Positions 59,966 through 64,000 of a stretch of DNA of 64,000 bases are shown one piece after another; within the stretch, counting starts at the first letter, position 1; each line of letters begins with the position of its first letter. The translations under genes were made by a program, and so were the position numbers. The notes beneath the pieces were generated by a model that saw only the letters and a program-made list of their open reading frames with translations, searched no databases and was not told where the DNA came from. This stretch comes from Neisseria flavescens (lineage in GTDB: Bacteria > Pseudomonadota > Gammaproteobacteria > Burkholderiales > Neisseriaceae): positions 434,001-498,000 of the forward strand of contig NZ_CP039886.1 of assembly GCF_005221285.1 (NCBI RefSeq), in the 5' to 3' direction.

Positions 59966-60000
59966 CAGACGGCCTTTCGCAAACTTAAGGCCGTCTGAAA
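59966..60000. repeat. Facing DUS pair upstream of the MFS gene
   Basis: TTTCAGACGGCCT and AAGGCCGTCTGAAA separated by about nine bases, just before the MFS start. It may stop readthrough from the upstream gene. Confidence 0.75.
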
Positions 60001-60008
60001 CATTATTT

Positions 60009-61391
60009 ATGGCAAGAGATAACCGCATTCAAATGTTTCCGCACGAGTGGCGTGCCAGTACCTCACTTTCCGGCGTTTACGCACTGCGTATGTTGGGGAT
60101 GTTTTTGGTGTTGCCTGTTTTGGCAATGTATGCCGCTTCGTTGCCCGGCGCAGAAAACAATAAAGCTCTGGTCGGTATGGCGATGGGTATTTACGGGCTG
60201 ACACAAGCTTTGCTGCAACTGCCTTTGGGCATGGCTTCTGACAAATTCGGCCGTAAAAAAGTGATTTATGCCGGCTTGATTGTGTTTGCAGCAGGTAGTT
60301 TTTTGGCTGCAGTTGCCGACAGCCTGCAGATGTTGGTTGCCGCTCGTGCCATTCAAGGTGCGGGTGCCGTCAGTGCGGCGGTAACGGCTTTGCTGGCGGA
60401 TTTGACCCGTAACGAAGTGCGGACGCGTGCGATGGCGATGATCGGCCTGAGTATCGGCTTGACCTTCTCCGTCAGCCTAGTGCTTGCCCCGATGATTGCC
60501 AGCTTTATCGGCGTATCCGGCCTGTTTGCGCTGACCGGTATTCTGACTGTAATCAGTATCGGCGTGGTTGCCTGGATGACGCCTGATCCGGAAGTGTCAA
60601 AAATGCACGAAGACACGCAGGCGCAGCCCTCGCGTATGGGCGAGGTATTGAAAAACCGTCAACTGCTTAATCTCGACTTTGGTATTTTTGCCTTGCATGC
60701 GGCGCAAATGGCTTTATTTACCGCATTGCCGTTTGCCATGACGCAGTTGGGTTTGGAAAAAATTCATCACTGGCAAGTTTATCTGCCCTCAACCATTACC
60801 GGCCTGATTATTATGGTGCCGCTGATTATCGTCGGCGAAACGAGCAACAAACTCAAACAAGTGTTTATCCTTGGGATCGTCTGCATTGCCGCGGCGCAAA
60901 TAGGTTTGCTGTTTGGAATGCACTCGGTATGGTTGATTACCGCTTATCTGATTGTTTATTTTATTGGTTTCAATGTATTGGAAGCCAGCCTGCCGTCTAT
61001 GGTGTCGAAAATCGCTCCGTCCGATTTGAAAGGTACGGCGATGGGCGTGTATAACACCATGCAGTCGGTCGGCTTGTTTGTCGGCGGCGCAACCGGTGGT
61101 TTATTGTTCCAAAAATACGGTTTTGCAGGCGTATTTGCCTTTTGTAGCATATTGATGTTGCTGTGGCTGGTATTGGCAGTCATTTCGCCGGCACCGAAAC
61201 CCGTCAAAAACCTCAGCTATCCGTTTAACGCCGAATGGCAACAAAATCCGGATTTGCTCTACCAAAAATTGACCGAAATTGAAGGCGTTGAAAGCATCAG
61301 CTTTAGCGCAGACAAACAAACCATTTATATCAAGGCCTTGCAAAAAGGATTCGACCAAGAGGCCGCCGAAAAAATTATCACAGGAGTGTAA
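60009..61391 (+). CDS. YajR-like MFS transporter
   Basis: A 460-residue transporter with twelve helices. The motif-A loop GMASDKFGRKKVI (about 78-90) and the second-half motif ETSNKLKQ are visible. A C-terminal cytosolic ferredoxin-like domain (about 400-460, with LTEIEGVESISFSADKQTIYIKALQKGFDQEAAEKII) is diagnostic of the YajR group. The substrate is unknown. ssb begins one base after its stop, a tight operon. Confidence 0.88.
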   Translation: MARDNRIQMFPHEWRASTSLSGVYALRMLGMFLVLPVLAMYAASLPGAENNKALVGMAMGIYGLTQALLQLPLGMASDKFGRKKVIYAGLIVFAAGSFLAAVADSLQMLVAARAIQGAGAVSAAVTALLADLTRNEVRTRAMAMIGLSIGLTFSVSLVLAPMIASFIGVSGLFALTGILTVISIGVVAWMTPDPEVSKMHEDTQAQPSRMGEVLKNRQLLNLDFGIFALHAAQMALFTALPFAMTQLGLEKIHHWQVYLPSTITGLIIMVPLIIVGETSNKLKQVFILGIVCIAAAQIGLLFGMHSVWLITAYLIVYFIGFNVLEASLPSMVSKIAPSDLKGTAMGVYNTMQSVGLFVGGATGGLLFQKYGFAGVFAFCSILMLLWLVLAVISPAPKPVKNLSYPFNAEWQQNPDLLYQKLTEIEGVESISFSADKQTIYIKALQKGFDQEAAEKIITGV

Positions 61392-61392
61392 A

Positions 61393-61920
61393 ATGTCATT
61401 GAATAAAGTTATTCTCATCGGCCGCCTCGGCCGCGATCCGGAAGTCCGCTATATGCCCAACGGTGAGGCCGTCTGTAACTTCAGCGTTGCCACCAGCGAA
61501 ACGTGGAATGACCGCAACGGCCAACGTGTAGAACGTACCGAATGGCACAACATCACCATGTACCGCAAACTCGCCGAAATTGCCGGTCAATACCTGCGTA
61601 AAGGCAGCCAAGTGTATCTGGAAGGCCGTATCCAAAGCCGTAAATACCAAGGCAAAGACGGCATCGAGCGCACCGCTTACGACATCATCGCCAACGAAAT
61701 GAAAATGCTCGGCGGCCGCAACGACAACAGTGGTGGTGCACCATACGATGACGGCTATAATCAAGGCGGCCATTCAAGCCAAGGCAGTTACCAACAAGCG
61801 CCACAACAGCAATACCAATCTGCTCCGGCTCAAGAACCCCCAGCCGCCCCAGCCCGTCGTCCTGCCCCGGCACAACCGACCGCTCCGGTTGATGATATCG
61901 ACGACGATATTCCGTTCTAA
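61393..61920 (+). CDS. ssb: Single-stranded DNA-binding protein
   Basis: A 175-residue SSB. The OB fold (1-110, NKVILIGRLGRDPEVRY, WHNITMYRKLAEIAGQYLRKGSQVYLEGR) is followed by a Gln/Pro/Ala-rich tail and the terminal DDDIPF that binds partner proteins. It follows the MFS gene with a one-base gap. A near-DUS (AGGCCGTCTGTA) lies inside at about 61467. Confidence 0.97.
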   Translation: MSLNKVILIGRLGRDPEVRYMPNGEAVCNFSVATSETWNDRNGQRVERTEWHNITMYRKLAEIAGQYLRKGSQVYLEGRIQSRKYQGKDGIERTAYDIIANEMKMLGGRNDNSGGAPYDDGYNQGGHSSQGSYQQAPQQQYQSAPAQEPPAAPARRPAPAQPTAPVDDIDDDIPF

Positions 61921-61935
61921 TCATTGAACAAATAC

Positions 61936-61972
61936 AAAGGCCGTCTGAAAAATATACTTTCAGACGGCCTTT
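61936..61972. terminator. Inverted DUS pair after ssb
   Basis: AAAGGCCGTCTGAAA facing its complement with a seven-base loop, between convergent ssb and the SIMPL gene. Confidence 0.88.
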
Positions 61973-61993
61973 AAAATGATTTAAAAGAAAATA

Positions 61994-62701
61994 CTACATT
62001 TGCACCGAGCCGCTGACGGTCAGGCTGATTTCTTCTGAACCCGGAGAGGCTGGTACGCCATCTTCTATTCCTGCCTCCATCTCTGCGGCGGGGACTGCAC
62101 GCAGCATTTTGGCTTGTGCAAAGTCACCGCCGACTTGGCGGTTGCCGATGTGGCCCAGGTTGAGTTTAACGATTTTGTAGCTGGAGAAGCCGAGCGTTTG
62201 GGCGAGGTTTTGGGCTCGGTCTTTGAAGCGCAGTATGACGGCTTTGCTCAGTTGGTCGACGGTTTCTTCGCGTTTTTCTTTGGATACGGAAAATGAGGAG
62301 CTTTCCAAAACGGCGAAATTGATGCTGTCGGCAATCAGGCGGTTGAGTGCTTCAAAGTCTTTGCTTTCTACTTTGAAGTAGGCATGTTCTTCCCAGCCGG
62401 TTTGGGTGCGTTTGCCGTTGGTGTATTGATAGCGCGGGGATGCGTTGCGCTCCATCAGCTCTGCTTTAAATTTGCTGTTTTGGGAGATTTTGTTGAACTG
62501 GTTGAATTTCTTCATGAAGGCTTGGTTGACGGCTTGACGGTCTTTGCCTTCTGCGTTGACGCTGAAATGCGCGGTCATGGTGTCCCGCGGCACTTCCATA
62601 TTCGCGGATTCGGAAAATTCAACGATGTTGTAGTTGAGGCTTTCTGCTGCAACGGGCAGGGAGGTGGCTAGCAGTAGTGCGGTAAGGGCTGGGCGGATCA
62701 T
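61994..62701 (-). CDS. SIMPL-domain (DUF541) periplasmic protein
   Basis: A 235-residue exported protein (ATG at 62701, MIRPALTALLLATSLPVAA as signal peptide). The body is a DUF541/SIMPL domain, with DTMTAHFSVNAEGKDRQAVNQAFMKKF and SSSFSVSKEKREETVDQLSKAVILRFKDRAQNLAQTLG. Related oxidative-stress and cell-envelope proteins are known, but the precise role is not. A start further upstream would lose the signal peptide. Confidence 0.88.
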   Translation of the reverse strand: MIRPALTALLLATSLPVAAESLNYNIVEFSESANMEVPRDTMTAHFSVNAEGKDRQAVNQAFMKKFNQFNKISQNSKFKAELMERNASPRYQYTNGKRTQTGWEEHAYFKVESKDFEALNRLIADSINFAVLESSSFSVSKEKREETVDQLSKAVILRFKDRAQNLAQTLGFSSYKIVKLNLGHIGNRQVGGDFAQAKMLRAVPAAEMEAGIEDGVPASPGSEEISLTVSGSVQM

Positions 62702-62813
62702 TTTGGTTTTCCTTGTAATGCGGATTTCAAAAAAGTAATTTAGCATGAAAGATGGAAATGTTGGTTTTGGCAAGCGTAAGGATTTGTATGGGGTGAGGCC
62801 GTCTGAAAAGAAT

Positions 62814-63305
62814 TTACTTTGTATCCATCAAGCCGACTTCATGGGGATTGAGGCGGGCTTTTTCTTCTTGGCCTAAGCCGACCAATTTCCGTAGGCGGGT
62901 CATGTAGGCGTTGACGTCAAGGCTCCGTCCGTAGCGTTGTGCTTCCCAGATGGTTTCTGCCAAGGCTTCCATCATATCGTGTTCGGCTTTGACCCAGTCG
63001 CCGTTGTAACGGGCGCAAAGTTGTTGGTGGATGGCACGGATGCCCGGGGGCTGATCAATGGCGCTTTGTTCTTGTAGGGAAAGGTGTAGCGACATGTGCA
63101 GGAATGGGTTGCTTTCACCGTCTTCGGGCAACCATTCTTTATCTAAATATTGTTCGATGTCTTCGAGATAGTGTCTGTATTCGGGATGGGCTTCGATAAT
63201 GCGCAAAGCTTTTTGTTGCAGGCCGTCCAATTGGAGCGGTGCGAGCCTGTGTTGCCAGACGTGGGCAAAGAATCGGCGGACATCGTGGGTGTTTACGTCA
63301 TACAT
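62814..63305 (-). CDS. DUF1841-family protein
   Basis: A 163-residue cytoplasmic protein matching DUF1841: THDVRRFFAHVWQHRLAPLQLDGLQ near the start and YNGDWVKAEHDMMEALAETIWEAQRYGR near the end. Function unknown. No operon partner is evident on the minus strand. Confidence 0.88.
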   Translation of the reverse strand: MYDVNTHDVRRFFAHVWQHRLAPLQLDGLQQKALRIIEAHPEYRHYLEDIEQYLDKEWLPEDGESNPFLHMSLHLSLQEQSAIDQPPGIRAIHQQLCARYNGDWVKAEHDMMEALAETIWEAQRYGRSLDVNAYMTRLRKLVGLGQEEKARLNPHEVGLMDTK

Positions 63306-63357
63306 GATGGGTGTGATTTGATTTTGGGATATGTGATTATATAGCGATTGCGATAAA

Positions 63358-63393
63358 AAAGGCCGTCTGAAACATATGTTTTCAGACGGCCTT
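63358..63393. terminator. Inverted DUS pair after ftsB
   Basis: AAAGGCCGTCTGAAA and its complement around CATATG, 14 bases past the ftsB stop on the minus strand. Confidence 0.85.
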
Positions 63394-63406
63394 TGTTTTG
63401 CAGGGT

Positions 63407-63682
63407 TTAGCGGCGGTCGATGATTCGGTAATACACTTCGCCGTCTTGGACATAGCCCAATTCGACGCGGGCAATTTCGGCGATGGCCTCTTGTCCGTGT
63501 GCCAAATCTTCAACTTCTGCATTGAGGAAATTGTTGCGTAAAGTGAGCGTTTGGTTTTTTTCCTCCTGACGGACGAGCTGCTCCTGCAATTCTTCCGTAT
63601 GCCCGACGCTGCCTTTACCAAACCAAAGGCTGTACTGACAGCACAAAAGTGCGAAGGTTAAAACAAAAGTTACCCACTTCAT
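63407..63682 (-). CDS. ftsB: FtsB, cell-division protein
   Basis: A 91-residue bitopic protein with one N-terminal helix (about 3-19, WVTFVLTFALLCCQYSLWFG), then a coiled coil (EELQEQLVRQEEKNQTLTLRNNFL) and GQEAIAEIARVELGYVQDGEVYYRI. It links FtsL and FtsQ in the divisome. It lies 23 bases after enolase, a typical proteobacterial arrangement. Confidence 0.92.
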   Translation of the reverse strand: MKWVTFVLTFALLCCQYSLWFGKGSVGHTEELQEQLVRQEEKNQTLTLRNNFLNAEVEDLAHGQEAIAEIARVELGYVQDGEVYYRIIDRR

Positions 63683-63705
63683 ACAATCAATATCCTATAT
63701 TCTGC

Positions 63706-64000
63706 TTATTTGCCCAATTGGTAGAATGCGGCTTTGCCAGGGTAGTAAGCGGCTTCGGCCAATTCTTCTTCAATGCGCAACAATTGGTTGTATTTCGCCA
63801 TGCGGTCAGAACGGGACAGGGAACCGGTTTTGATTTGCATACAGTTGGTGGCAACTGCCAAGTCGGCAATGGTGCTGTCTTCGGTTTCGCCGGAACGGTG
63901 GCTCATGACGCTGGTGTAGCGGTTGCGTTTTGCCAAGTCAACGGCTTTCAGGGTTTCGCTCAAAGTACCGATTTGGTTTACTTTGACCAGCAATGCGTTT
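63706..64000 (-). CDS. eno: Enolase, C-terminal part (partial)
   Basis: The last 97 residues of enolase; the rest lies beyond the window. NALLVKVNQIGTLSET, SHRSGETEDSTIADLAVATN and IKTGSLSRSDRMAKYNQLLRIEEEL are all diagnostic, including the active-site His in MSHRSGETED. The frame continues to the window end. ftsB follows. Confidence 0.96.
   Translation of the reverse strand, partial: NALLVKVNQIGTLSETLKAVDLAKRNRYTSVMSHRSGETEDSTIADLAVATNCMQIKTGSLSRSDRMAKYNQLLRIEEELAEAAYYPGKAAFYQLGK

Noticed and set aside
1..64000. Correia (CREE) or dRS3 repeats
   Set aside because: I looked for the TATAGTGGATTAA and ATTCCC...GGGAAT signatures and saw no convincing copy; a full pattern search was not possible by eye.

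Overview
This window is a chromosomal segment of a Neisseria species, most likely a commensal. Dozens of copies of the DNA uptake sequence (DUS) core GCCGTCTGAA are scattered through it, many as inverted pairs after genes, and nearly all are of the AGGCCGTCTGAA (AG) dialect rather than the ATGCCGTCTGAA (AT) dialect usual in N. meningitidis and N. gonorrhoeae. Most genes are recognisable Neisseria housekeeping genes, and several blocks (adk-pyrF-hldA-hldD, potABC) are arranged much as I remember them in meningococci. The dialect points to the subflava/flavescens/mucosa side of the genus, but I cannot name the species.

Layout. 1-8.1 kb: partial ccoS, a 2-nt-frameshifted acetate kinase, a TdfH-type TonB-dependent receptor with a candidate Zur operator, cytochrome c', an SDR oxidoreductase, and zur overlapping a COG0523 metal GTPase. 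8.1-15.4 kb: yejBE-type peptide permeases, two small membrane exporters, pssA, xseA, lpxK. 15.5-17.6 kb: a DUF2059 gene wrecked by an IS5-family insertion, two homopolymer frameshifts and a stop, next to an intact paralogue. 17.7-23.4 kb: ycaR-kdsB, adk, pyrF, an orphan DUF2185 gene, hldA and hldD. 23.5-30.3 kb: an accessory island with a transposase fragment, a 3' fragment of murI, tbpB-tbpA and an IS1106-like element, bounded by a 32-bp imperfect direct repeat. 30.4-31.1 kb: a five-gene tRNA operon (Gly x3, Cys, a strange Cys-like tRNA, Leu makes six in all). 31.1-34.4 kb: pgsA, an HExxH protein, ccoH and ccoG. 34.8-41.9 kb: tkt, clpA-clpS, a cold-shock gene, smpB and small envelope proteins. 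42-47.5 kb: trxB, an amino-acid/polyamine oxidase and potABC. 48-54.8 kb: radC, a broken lipoprotein gene, aqpZ, ftsK, a CbiM-like protein and crcB. 54.9-64 kb: nnrE, truB, an unknown gene, rbfA, ppx, a lytic transglycosylase, an MFS transporter, ssb, a SIMPL protein, DUF1841, ftsB and the 3' end of eno.

Functional themes. Metal acquisition and homeostasis recur: TdfH, Zur, the COG0523 GTPase, TbpA/TbpB, and the cbb3-oxidase assembly factors CcoG, CcoH and CcoS. Envelope biogenesis is spread across kdsB, hldA, hldD, lpxK, pssA and pgsA. DUS elements do more than mark uptake: here they form terminators, supply stop codons, and lie inside coding regions.

Most notable points: the tbpBA island carries AT-dialect DUS and mobile-element scars, consistent with transfer from an AT-DUS Neisseria; a Cys-like tRNA has an enlarged anticodon arm and has lost G19; one lipoprotein gene has a stop exactly at the expected lipidated cysteine; and the DUF2059 pseudogene can be reconstructed to the base across its IS insertion.
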